Shown here piece by piece: positions 9,041 to 19,599 of a DNA stretch of 64,000 bases. The notes under the pieces are model-generated. The model saw nothing but the letters and a program-made list of their open reading frames with translations, did not search any database and had not been told where the DNA came from. Source of the stretch: Paracoccus sp. IB05 (GTDB lineage Bacteria; Pseudomonadota; Alphaproteobacteria; Rhodobacterales; Rhodobacteraceae); NCBI RefSeq assembly GCF_016405985.1, contig NZ_JAEFCF010000001.1, forward strand, positions 62,001 to 126,000, written 5' to 3'. Positions within the stretch are counted from its first letter, which is position 1. Every line of letters begins with the position of its first letter. A program made the position numbers and the translations under genes.

Positions 9041-10678
9041 ATGTCGCTTTTCGAATCCCTCCGGCGTCTTCCGCGCCCTGTTGTCCCGCATCTCGTGCTG
9101 AACGTCGCCGTGGCCTCCTTTGTGATGCTGGCGCTCAATCACGGCTTCTGGACGCGGCTGATGGCGGAATTTCCCGCCGCGCCCGGCCGGGTGGTGATGT
9201 TCGGCCTCGGGGTCTGGGCGCTGACGCTGCTGACGCTTGAACTGCTGGGCCCCGGGCGCCTGCAAAAGCCGGTGGCGGCGGTGCTGATCCTCCTCGCCGC
9301 CACCGCCAGCTATTATGAGCGCAATTTCGGCGTGCTGATCGACCGCGAGATGGTGCGCAATATCTTTGAGACCACGGTCACGGAATCGCGCCATCTGATC
9401 ACGCTGCGGATGGCCGCCGAAATCTTTGTAACCGGCGTGCTGCCGGCAGCGCTGGTCTTCTGGCCGCGTGTCTGCCGTGTGGGGCTGGTGCATCAGCTCT
9501 GGCGCTGGCCCTTGGGCGTGGCCCTGAGCTTTGCGCTGATGACCGGCGCCTTGTTCAGCCATTACAAGGATTACTCGGCCATGCTGCGCGAACGTCATGA
9601 CCTGATGGGGTCCTATCAGCCCGGCGCCAGCCTGACCGCCGGCATTCGCTATGCACGCGAGCAATGGAAGACCGCCGACCCCACCGCCGCGCCTTATGGC
9701 CGGGATGCGAAACCGGGCGAGGCGCTGGCGCGCGCAGACAAGCCCGTCTTGCTGGTGGTCTTTGTCGGAGAGACGGCGCGGGCGCAGAATTTCGGGCTCA
9801 ACGGCTATGCGCGGAACACCACGTCGGAGCTCGCAAAGCGCGATGTGATCGCCTTTACCGATGCCTCCTCCTGCGGCACTTCGACTGCCGTGTCTGTGCC
9901 TTGCATGTTCTCGGGCCTCGGCAAGGCCAGCTACAGCCGCGAGGGCGCGCTTGGCCGCGAGAATCTGATGGACATCCTTGGCCATGCCGGGATCACCCCG
10001 CTTTGGGTCGACAATAATACCGGCGATCAGAATGTGGCCGGTCGCACCGGCTGGGCGCGGGTCGATGCCAGCCTTGCGCCCGAAGCCTGCGCGGTCGAAT
10101 GCACGGATGAAGCACTTTTGCCGGTAATCCGCGACCAGCTGGCAAAGATCGACCGCGATACGGTGCTGGTTCTGCATATGATCGGCAGCCATGGCCCCGC
10201 CTATTACCTGCGCTACGGGCCGGAGCGCGCGGGCTTCGCCCCCGCCTGTGAGAGCGCGCAATTCTCGGATTGCACCGCAGAGGAGATCGTCAACGCCTAT
10301 GACAATTCGATCCTCGAGACCGATCACGTCCTGGCCAGCACCATCGACATGCTGGCTGCGGCGCAGAATGTGATCCCGGCCATGGTCTTTATGTCGGACC
10401 ATGGTGAATCACTGGGGGAAAACGGCCTCTACCTGCATGCCGCACCCTCGTTCATGGCGCCCGCCGAACAGACGAAAGTGCCCTTCGTCCTCTGGCTGGA
10501 TCCGCGCTTCTCAGGCGCGATGGGGCTCGACACCACCTGCCTTGCGCAAGAGGCGGCACAGCCGGTCAGCCATGACAATTTCTTCCATACCGTGCTGGGG
10601 CTGATGGACATCAACACCTCGGCCCGTGACGCCGCGCTGGATCTGACCGCGCCCTGCCGCAACCCGGGCCTTATGTGA
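9041..10678 (+). CDS. eptA: Lipid A phosphoethanolamine transferase (EptA family)
   Basis: This inner-membrane enzyme transfers phosphoethanolamine from phosphatidylethanolamine to lipid A (or another envelope acceptor), lowering surface charge and often giving polymyxin resistance. The N-terminal third has about five TM helices. The periplasmic sulfatase-fold domain shows the metal and nucleophile motifs: Glu244 in FVGETARAQNFGLNGYARNT, the Thr nucleophile around 280 in SSCGTSTAVSVPCMFS, and SDHGESLGENG near residue 450. Its 545 residues match EptA/MCR-type proteins. The divergent two-component genes suggest regulated expression. It ends 8 bases inside the convergent ECF ATPase gene. Confidence 0.93.
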   Translation: MSLFESLRRLPRPVVPHLVLNVAVASFVMLALNHGFWTRLMAEFPAAPGRVVMFGLGVWALTLLTLELLGPGRLQKPVAAVLILLAATASYYERNFGVLIDREMVRNIFETTVTESRHLITLRMAAEIFVTGVLPAALVFWPRVCRVGLVHQLWRWPLGVALSFALMTGALFSHYKDYSAMLRERHDLMGSYQPGASLTAGIRYAREQWKTADPTAAPYGRDAKPGEALARADKPVLLVVFVGETARAQNFGLNGYARNTTSELAKRDVIAFTDASSCGTSTAVSVPCMFSGLGKASYSREGALGRENLMDILGHAGITPLWVDNNTGDQNVAGRTGWARVDASLAPEACAVECTDEALLPVIRDQLAKIDRDTVLVLHMIGSHGPAYYLRYGPERAGFAPACESAQFSDCTAEEIVNAYDNSILETDHVLASTIDMLAAAQNVIPAMVFMSDHGESLGENGLYLHAAPSFMAPAEQTKVPFVLWLDPRFSGAMGLDTTCLAQEAAQPVSHDNFFHTVLGLMDINTSARDAALDLTAPCRNPGLM

Positions 10679-11330
10679 GGCGGATGCCATCGTCGCCGAA
10701 GACCAGTTCGGCCCCGGCGATGGCCTCCGCGAAATCGCGGTCATGGGTCACGGCAAGGATGGTGGTGCCCTGCGCCGCCTCGGCGCGGATCAGACGGATC
10801 ACCTTTTGCCGGTTGATCCGGTCCAGCCCGCGCTGGATCTCGTCAAGCAGCAAAAGGCGCGGCCCATGTGCGATGGCCGAAGCCAGCGCGACCAGCCGTT
10901 TCTCGCCGGCATCAAGGTCAAGCGGATGCTGCGCCGCGAGGCCCGTAATCCCAAGCCTCTCCAGCGCCTGAGCGGCCAGCGCGGCGGGGTCGGGCAGGTA
11001 GAGATTGCGGGCAGTCAGCGCCACCTCGTCCTGAACCTTCGTGCGCAGGAAATGGCGGTCTGAGGATTGTGCGACCATGCCCGCAACCCGGGCCAGATCG
11101 CGGGCCTCCGGGCCTGCCGGATCGACACCCGCGACCGAGATCCTGCCCGCAAGCGGCTGTTCCAGCCCCGCGAAAAGCCGCAAAAGACTGCTTTTGCCGC
11201 GGCCGTTGGGGCCAAGCACCGCCACCACCGTCCCCGGGGCAAATCGCAGCGAAAGACGCTCGAAAAGCCGGGCCTGGCCGGGATAGCCGAAGCTCAGATC
11301 CTCTGCGATCACCGTATCTTCGCGCGTCAT
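10671..11330 (-). CDS. ECF transporter ATPase subunit 2 (EcfA/CbiO-like)
   Basis: This is one of two cytoplasmic ATPases of an energy-coupling-factor importer. Walker A is GPNGRGKSS and Walker B is LLLLDEIQRGLD. The ABC signature is unusual: LDAGEKRLVALA instead of the common LSGGQ-type sequence. A His-switch region (AVTHDRDF) is present. Its 219 residues are short compared with most EcfA proteins (about 260-280), lacking a long C-terminal extension. Its start overlaps the stop of the next ATPase gene in a 4-base ATGA junction, so the two are coupled and probably form a heterodimer. Confidence 0.88.
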   Translation of the reverse strand: MTREDTVIAEDLSFGYPGQARLFERLSLRFAPGTVVAVLGPNGRGKSSLLRLFAGLEQPLAGRISVAGVDPAGPEARDLARVAGMVAQSSDRHFLRTKVQDEVALTARNLYLPDPAALAAQALERLGITGLAAQHPLDLDAGEKRLVALASAIAHGPRLLLLDEIQRGLDRINRQKVIRLIRAEAAQGTTILAVTHDRDFAEAIAGAELVFGDDGIRLT

Positions 11331-12049
11331 GCCGGTTGTCCTGCCAGAAAAATACGCTCGGGCAGCGGCGTCGCGAACAGCGCCTCGGTTGTCAGCGGGC
11401 CGTGCATCTCACCCTGATCCAGCAGCAAATGGCGATCGACAAGCCCTGCCATCCAGGATTGCCAGCCGATATCAAGGAAGATCACCGCCATCTCCCAGGG
11501 CAGGCTGCGCAGATGCCCGGCCAGGGCATCGCGGCTTTCGGCATCGAGATCGGTCATCGGCTCGTCCAGGATCAGCAGGCGCGGCCGCATCGCAAGCGCG
11601 CCGGCCAGCGCCGCGCGCTGCGTTTCACCCCCCGAGAGCCGGCGGCAATCGCGCTCTGCGAGATGGGTCAGGTTCAGGAAATGCAGGGCTTCTGCGGTGC
11701 GCGCACGGATCTCGGCCACCGGCAGGCCAAGGTTTTCCGGCCCGAATGCCACCTCTTCACGCAGGCTGTAGCCGCGCCCGCTGAGCTGCAGATGCGGCCG
11801 CTGCCCCACGATCTGCACAAGGCGCGCATGATCCGCGCGCGACATGGAATTCAGTGCCTCTCCCTGCCAGTAAAGCCCGCCCTCTGTTGTCAGAAACCCC
11901 GCAAGGCCGCGCGCCAGCGTGGTCTTGCCCATGCCGTTTCCGGCCAGGATCGAGAGCCGCTCTCCCGGCGCCAGGGCGAAAGACAACCCCCTGAACAAAG
12001 GGGGCTTGCCCGGCCAGGAAAAAGAAAGATCGCTTACGTTCAGCGCCAT
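11327..12049 (-). CDS. ECF transporter ATPase subunit 1 (EcfA/CbiO-like)
   Basis: This is the second ECF ATPase. The frame stays open upstream to 12670, but that part is the EcfT gene read out of frame. The ATG at 12049 (MALNVSDLSFSWPGKPPLFR) starts directly at the conserved first strand and overlaps the end of ecfT by 10 bases. Walker A is AGNGMGKTT, the signature is LSGGETQRAALAGAL (canonical, unlike its partner) and Walker B is LLILDEPMTDLD. The product is 240 residues. A pair with one canonical and one altered signature motif suggests an asymmetric ATPase dimer. Confidence 0.88.
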   Translation of the reverse strand: MALNVSDLSFSWPGKPPLFRGLSFALAPGERLSILAGNGMGKTTLARGLAGFLTTEGGLYWQGEALNSMSRADHARLVQIVGQRPHLQLSGRGYSLREEVAFGPENLGLPVAEIRARTAEALHFLNLTHLAERDCRRLSGGETQRAALAGALAMRPRLLILDEPMTDLDAESRDALAGHLRSLPWEMAVIFLDIGWQSWMAGLVDRHLLLDQGEMHGPLTTEALFATPLPERIFLAGQPA

Positions 12050-12792
12050 AGCAGCAAAAGCCCCAGTTGCAGCAGCGCCAGCGCCAGAAGGCCCCGGCGC
12101 AGCCAGATCTCGCGCGCCGTCTCTTCGACCGGGTCGATCAGCCCGCGCTTCGGGCTGGCGCGAAAGCCGCGCATCTCCAGCGCCTCGGCGCGGATCGGGG
12201 CTTCGGTGATCAGCCCGCGCACCAGCGGATTGACCATGCCAGCCAGCATCCGGAACCGTTCGCGCAGGGTGCTGCGCGCCGACAGGCCGCGCATCTGCAG
12301 ACTGTCGCGGATCTGCCGCGCCTCCTGGCCGACGCTTTCCACCAGCGACAGCGGCGCCGTCAGCAGATAAGAGACCGAGGGTCTGACCCCTGCCCCGTCC
12401 AGCGCCCGCGCCAGATCTGAAGGGCGCGTGGTCATCACGAAAATCAGGCTCACCGACAGCAAAAGCGCCAGCCGCGAAAAGACCAGCAGCGCATAGCGCA
12501 GCCCTTCGGGGTAGCAGGCAAAGGGGCCGCAAATGCCGGGCGGCCCCCGCTCGATCAGGAAGCCATGCACGAGGCCAAGCGCGAGCCCGACCGGCGACAT
12601 CAGAACCAGCAGCCGCAGCCCCAGGGCGCGACCAAAGCCAAGCCCTGCCGCCCCCGCCAGCGCAAGGCACAGCGCCCCCAGCAGCACCGGCGCCGGCCAG
12701 AGGGGCAGCATCGCTGCCACCACCGCCAGCACCGCAAGCCGCGTCAGCGGGCTGGCGCGCCGCCAGAGAGTGTCAGGGCCCGGCCTGTACAT
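12040..12792 (-). CDS. ECF transporter transmembrane subunit (EcfT/CbiQ family)
   Basis: This is the scaffold membrane protein of the ECF importer, which couples the ATPases to the S component. Several TM helices occur in the first 150 residues. The two cytoplasmic coupling helices carry the family X-R-G motifs, visible as SLQMRGLS and ALEMRGFR. Its 250 residues are normal for EcfT. It lies 12 bases after the S-component gene and overlaps the first ATPase gene, in the order S-T-A-A of a dedicated (group I) ECF operon. Confidence 0.9.
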   Translation of the reverse strand: MYRPGPDTLWRRASPLTRLAVLAVVAAMLPLWPAPVLLGALCLALAGAAGLGFGRALGLRLLVLMSPVGLALGLVHGFLIERGPPGICGPFACYPEGLRYALLVFSRLALLLSVSLIFVMTTRPSDLARALDGAGVRPSVSYLLTAPLSLVESVGQEARQIRDSLQMRGLSARSTLRERFRMLAGMVNPLVRGLITEAPIRAEALEMRGFRASPKRGLIDPVEETAREIWLRRGLLALALLQLGLLLLWR

Positions 12793-12804
12793 GGCAAAAG
12801 CCGC

Positions 12805-13386
12805 TCAGGCCCGGCTATGGGCGAGGAAGGGCCAGTCCGAGCTTGCCCGACCGGGCAGGCCGCGCACGATCCCCCAGACCAGCACCGCCGTCAGCACCTT
12901 ATCGGCGATGTTCCAGCCCAGCACGGTGGTCAGCACCGAGGGGAACAGATCCTGGCCGAGCCTGAGCAGATAGGCGGTCAGGAAATCGGCGCCCGAGCCG
13001 GTGACGCCGCCGAAGAGGTAGATCCGGATCGGCACCGCGACAAAGGCGAGCGCGATGGTGATGATCACGCCGGACAGCGCCGCCTGCCAGATCTCGCGGA
13101 AAAAGCCCGCACGCGCCAGGAGGCCGGCGACCACCCCGATCACCAGCGCGACCGGGGCAAAGAAGGCGACAGTCGGCCCCTGGATCAGCCCCCAGAGCAG
13201 ATTGGTCAGGAGCCCCGTCAGCCCGCCGATCACCGGCCCGGCCAGCACTGCCGCCAGCACGGTCCCGATCGAGTCGAGGAAGATCGGCAGTTTCAGAAAC
13301 GAGGCCGTCTGGCCAAGCGCGATGTTCAGCGCAATACCGATGGCGGCCAGCACCAGATTGCGGGTGGAGAAAAGTCCGGATGTCAT
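12805..13386 (-). CDS. ECF transporter substrate-binding S component, substrate unknown
   Basis: This is a small hydrophobic integral membrane protein (193 residues, about six TM helices) that would bind the vitamin, base or metal imported by the ECF complex. Segments such as LGQTASFLKLPIFLDSIGT and the Gly/Pro-rich VLAGPVIGGLTGLLTNLLWG are typical of S components. I do not recognise a specific vitamin family (BioY, ThiT, RibU, CbiM signatures were not seen). The gene overlaps the upstream PPC-domain gene by 4 bases, so the two are translationally coupled and the PPC protein may act on or sense the same compound. Confidence 0.82.
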   Translation of the reverse strand: MTSGLFSTRNLVLAAIGIALNIALGQTASFLKLPIFLDSIGTVLAAVLAGPVIGGLTGLLTNLLWGLIQGPTVAFFAPVALVIGVVAGLLARAGFFREIWQAALSGVIITIALAFVAVPIRIYLFGGVTGSGADFLTAYLLRLGQDLFPSVLTTVLGWNIADKVLTAVLVWGIVRGLPGRASSDWPFLAHSRA

Positions 13387-13922
13387 TGGGATGGCTCCTC
13401 GGGGTTGGGGCGGTGCGCATGGGTCCCGTCGGTCGCGGGGTGAATGACGAGTTCGTCATAACCGGACAGGGCGCAGGGTTCGCGGGTGAAAACCAGGTCA
13501 TCAAGCAAAAGGACGGTGATCTCGGCGGTGGTATAGACCGCCGATTCCGACAGCAGATGGCCGCCAAAAGCGCGGCCCTCACCATCGGTTATGGTCAGAT
13601 GCAGATGCTCGCCATCGGGGTCGATGGTTCCGGTCAGCGAGGTGATCTCGAAATGCCCCTCGTAAAGCGTGCCACCGGCTGTGTTCGCATGGCGGATCTG
13701 CACCCGGGTCAGGCTGCCGACGCAGGTGACGACCGAAATGGCGGCGGCCCCGCTATGGCGCTGAAAGGCATGGAGGGCGGCGATGAGATCGGCGCCGGGC
13801 GGCAGACGGAACACGCCAAAGCGGCCCCGCGAGATTCCGGATGTGTAAGGAAAGGCCGCGGCAGAGGCTGGCTGTGAAGACTGACGTGTCAAAATCGCTC
13901 CTGAAGATGCGGACTGCGGCAT
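13383..13922 (-). CDS. PPC domain protein (DUF296)
   Basis: This is a Plants-and-Prokaryotes-Conserved (PPC, DUF296) domain protein of 179 residues. The domain spans about residues 30-165. It shows the hallmark EGHFEITSLTGTIDPDGEHLH followed by LTITDGEGRAFGGHLL, which in known structures forms trimers with a conserved His-rich pocket. Molecular function is unestablished for bacterial members. It is the first gene of the ECF operon and overlaps the S component gene by 4 bases, a strong functional link. The first 25 residues are low-complexity and the start could lie further downstream. Confidence 0.85.
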   Translation of the reverse strand: MPQSASSGAILTRQSSQPASAAAFPYTSGISRGRFGVFRLPPGADLIAALHAFQRHSGAAAISVVTCVGSLTRVQIRHANTAGGTLYEGHFEITSLTGTIDPDGEHLHLTITDGEGRAFGGHLLSESAVYTTAEITVLLLDDLVFTREPCALSGYDELVIHPATDGTHAHRPNPEEPSQ

Positions 13923-14011
13923 GGCCAGTGTAATATCGATAGTCGGGGCCTTGCCCTGACGGGGCGGTTATGCTGCCTTACTGCTGTGATGCTCGTCGAA
14001 GATGACAAATC

Positions 14012-14041
14012 TGTCAATTCTTCTAACATTCTGCAATTCAA
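14012..14041 (-). promoter_or_regulatory. Possible promoter of the PPC-ECF operon
   Basis: Reading the minus strand, a perfect TTGACA lies at 14017-14012 inside an AT-rich stretch of the 225-base divergent region; no good -10 sits exactly 17 bases downstream. No known riboswitch fold was recognised, although a G/C-rich hairpin-prone segment lies just before the PPC start. This is a weak call. Confidence 0.2.
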
Positions 14042-14147
14042 CAGGAATATTCTCTGACAGGGGCTTGTGGCAGCGGCTGTGACCCATTGCATTGCCGCGC
14101 CCGGGGGCTAGTATCGCGCCGATATGATCAAATGACAGGATCGGCCT

Positions 14148-15644
14148 ATGTCTATCAGTCTCGCGCTGGCTCAGCCCGGCAGCAGTGAACCATCGCAACA
14201 GGACGGGGTGATTGTGCTTTTGCGCAATGGCAAGGGTGCTCTGGGCCCGAAAGCGGCCGCGCTGGATGCCGCGACCGGAGGGGCGATCAGCCGGGCGGCG
14301 CTGGCGCCGCGCTTTACCGGCAAGGCCGGGGACTGCATTGACCTGCTGGCGCCGCAGGGGCTGAAAGCGCGCCGGGTGGTGGTGCTGGATCTCGGGCCGG
14401 CGGATCAGCTTACGGGTCTGGTTGCCAGCCGCGCGGGCTCGGCGCTTGCGAAACATCTCGAGACCGAGGCAGAGACGGCAGCGCTGATGCTGTTTGAAAC
14501 GGCACCCGCGGCGCTGGATGATGCCGGGGTGCTGGCGCAGATCGTGCTGGGGATGCGGCTTCAGAATTACCGCTTTGAACTGATGGCGAAGACGGAAAAG
14601 CCCTTTGATCTGGCGCTGACCGTCGAGGCGGCGGCGAGCCCTGCGCTGGCCCGCGGCGCCGCCCAGGCCGAAGGCGTCTGCCTGGCCCGCAGCCTGGTGA
14701 ATTACCCGGCGAGCCATCTGAACCCGGACAATTTCGCCGATTTCCTGGGCCCGCTGCGCGAGGCCGGGATCGGGATCGAAGTGCTGGAACAGGCCGATCT
14801 CGAGCGGCTTGGCATGGGCGCGGTGCTGGCGGTCGGCAATGGTTCGGCCCGCCCGCCGCGGGTGATCGTGCTGACCTGGGCGGGGGCGGAAGGGCAGCCG
14901 CTCGCGCTGGTGGGCAAGGGCATGTGTTTTGATGCGGGCGGGCTTTGCATCAAGACCGGGCCGCAGATGTTCTCGATGAAAGGCGATATGGGCGGGGCGG
15001 CGGCTGTGATCGGCACCATGCTGGCGCTGGCGCGGCAGAAGGCGGCGGTGCATGTGGTCGGCGTGCTGGGCGTGGCGGAGAATATGCTCTCGGGCACGTC
15101 CTATAAGCCGGGCGATGTGGTCACCACCATGTCGGGCCGCACGGTCGAGGTGTTTGACACCGATTGCGAAGGCCGGATGGTGCTGGCCGATGTGCTGCAT
15201 TACACCGCGACCCGGTTCAATCCGACAGCCATCGTCGATCTCGCGACCCTGACCTATTCGGTGATGCGCGGGCTTGGCCATGTCTTTGCCGGGCTTTTTG
15301 CCACCCATGACGCACTGGCCGATCCGCTGCTGGCCGCCGGCGAGGCGGTGGGCGAGCGGTTCTGGCGCCTGCCTCTTGACCCCGCCTATGATGAGAGCCT
15401 GATCTCACCGATTGCCGATTTGCGCCAGCATGGCCGGGATCTGGAGGATGGCGATGCTCCGGTGGCTGCGGCCTTCCTGAAGCATTTCGCGGAAGGGGTG
15501 CCCTATGTCCATCTCGACATCGCCGGGAAAGAGCTGATCGACGAGGATCGTCTGCATGCGCGGGCGGGCGGTGCTGGCTTTGGGGTGCAATTGCTGGAGG
15601 AATGGATTTCTTCCGGCGCGGCGGCGCGGTTCACGGCGGGCTGA
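14148..15644 (+). CDS. Leucyl aminopeptidase family protein (M17)
   Basis: This is a cytosolic dizinc/manganese M17 aminopeptidase that removes N-terminal residues from peptides. The metal-binding and catalytic motifs are LVGKGMCFDAGGLCIKTG (catalytic Lys and metal ligands), the second Lys/Asp region MKGDMGGAAAVIGTM, and FDTDCEGRMVLADVLHY, a variant of the family's NTDAEGR signature with Cys at the Ala position. Its 498 residues match PepA. It has its own divergent promoter region and faces the peptide-import operon, to which it may be functionally related as a peptide-degrading partner. Confidence 0.93.
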   Translation: MSISLALAQPGSSEPSQQDGVIVLLRNGKGALGPKAAALDAATGGAISRAALAPRFTGKAGDCIDLLAPQGLKARRVVVLDLGPADQLTGLVASRAGSALAKHLETEAETAALMLFETAPAALDDAGVLAQIVLGMRLQNYRFELMAKTEKPFDLALTVEAAASPALARGAAQAEGVCLARSLVNYPASHLNPDNFADFLGPLREAGIGIEVLEQADLERLGMGAVLAVGNGSARPPRVIVLTWAGAEGQPLALVGKGMCFDAGGLCIKTGPQMFSMKGDMGGAAAVIGTMLALARQKAAVHVVGVLGVAENMLSGTSYKPGDVVTTMSGRTVEVFDTDCEGRMVLADVLHYTATRFNPTAIVDLATLTYSVMRGLGHVFAGLFATHDALADPLLAAGEAVGERFWRLPLDPAYDESLISPIADLRQHGRDLEDGDAPVAAAFLKHFAEGVPYVHLDIAGKELIDEDRLHARAGGAGFGVQLLEEWISSGAAARFTAG

Positions 15645-15659
15645 GCTTCTGGCTGGCAG

Positions 15660-15717
15660 CCGGAGGGGTTTTGCACCCCTCCGGACCTCCCCGCAGAGTA
15701 TTTGGATCAAGAGGAAA
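15660..15717. terminator. Intergenic terminator with a Rhodobacteraceae-like tail motif
   Basis: A 10-bp stem (15660-15669 with 15675-15684) around TTTGC lies between the convergent aminopeptidase and peptide-transporter genes. It is followed by CCCCGCAGAGTATTTGGATC, a composite that I recall as recurring downstream of genes in Rhodobacteraceae; that recollection is not checked. It probably acts as a transcription terminator for the convergent pair. Confidence 0.6.
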
Positions 15718-15747
15718 GGACGGGACGGGAGGGGGCGAAGCCCTCTG

Positions 15748-18548
<2,801 letters not shown>

Positions 18549-18549
18549 C

Positions 18550-19590
18550 TCAGCGCCCCCTTGCCGATTTCGGGTCGAGCACGTCGCGAAGCACATCCCC
18601 GAACAGGTTCAGGAGAAGCACAGTGACCATGATTGCGAAGCCCGGCGCCAGCGACACCCAGGGCCGCGAATACAAGAGCGTCTGCCCGTCCTGAAGGATT
18701 GTCCCCCAGCTGGCATTCGGCGGCTGCACGCCCACCGACAGGAAGGACAGCGAGCTTTCGGTCACGATATTCAGCGCCATCAGCATCGGCGCGAACACGA
18801 TCAGCGTGGTCGAGACATTGGGCAGGATATGGCGCAGGAGGATCTTCCAGCGGCGGATGCCGAGCCCGCGCGCGGCCATGATGAATTCGGACTGATTGAT
18901 CGCCATAACGCGGCCGCGAATGGGGCGGGCGACATAGGGCACATAGACGAGGCCGATGATCAGGATGGGCACGATCAGACTGCCCGAGGATATCTCGAAC
19001 GGCCCGAGCGCGAAACTCTTGCCGATCATCACGATGGAAAGCGAGATCGCCAGCAAATAGACCGGAAAGGCCCAGATCATATCGATCAGGTTTGACAGAA
19101 CGCCATCAACCACGCCGCCCGAATAGCCGGCGGCAATCCCGATGATCGCGGCGAAGAACAGGCAGATCAGCGTCGAGGCGCCGGCGATCAGCAGCGAATT
19201 GCGACCCCCGTAAAGCATCCGCGCTGCAACATCGCGGCCCTGACCATCGGCGCCCAGCATATATTGCGGCCCCCAGGTCGGCCCGATGGGCGTGACGCCA
19301 AGGCCAAGGCCCTCGGTCGATTGTTGCATCACAGGCGTGGGCTTGCCGTCGATTTTGATCTTTGCAGACAGGCCCGAGCGGAACGGATCCGTCCCCGAGA
19401 CATGTTTCGCATAGACCGGCGCGAGCAAAGTCGCGACCACGATCAGCATCAGGAGCCCCGCGGAAATCATGGCGGTCGGGCTGGCGATCAGCCCCTGGAA
19501 GACCCGCTTCCAGGGACCGCGCCGCGCACCCGTCTCCTCCCCGGCGGCTGCCGCCGGGGAAAGAGCGTGACTGTCGGTTTCAGGCAACAT
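18550..19590 (-). CDS. Peptide ABC transporter permease (DppC-like)
   Basis: This is the second pore subunit of the peptide importer, 346 residues with a cytoplasmic N-terminal tail of about 30 residues, then the first TM (LIASPTAMISAGLLMLIVV). A periplasmic loop after TM1 carries GADGQGRDVAARMLYGGRNS, typical of DppC/OppC. The EAA loop is MAARGLGIRRWKILLRHILP. It starts 9 bases after the binding-protein gene and ends one base before the DppB-like start, consistent with one transcript. Confidence 0.95.
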   Translation of the reverse strand: MLPETDSHALSPAAAAGEETGARRGPWKRVFQGLIASPTAMISAGLLMLIVVATLLAPVYAKHVSGTDPFRSGLSAKIKIDGKPTPVMQQSTEGLGLGVTPIGPTWGPQYMLGADGQGRDVAARMLYGGRNSLLIAGASTLICLFFAAIIGIAAGYSGGVVDGVLSNLIDMIWAFPVYLLAISLSIVMIGKSFALGPFEISSGSLIVPILIIGLVYVPYVARPIRGRVMAINQSEFIMAARGLGIRRWKILLRHILPNVSTTLIVFAPMLMALNIVTESSLSFLSVGVQPPNASWGTILQDGQTLLYSRPWVSLAPGFAIMVTVLLLNLFGDVLRDVLDPKSARGR

Positions 19591-19599
19591 CGCGAAAGG

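Noticed and set aside
13923-14147. Riboswitch before the PPC-ECF operon
   Set aside because: ECF operons often have vitamin riboswitches, but no thiamine, cobalamin, FMN, preQ1 or folate consensus elements could be recognised in the leader.
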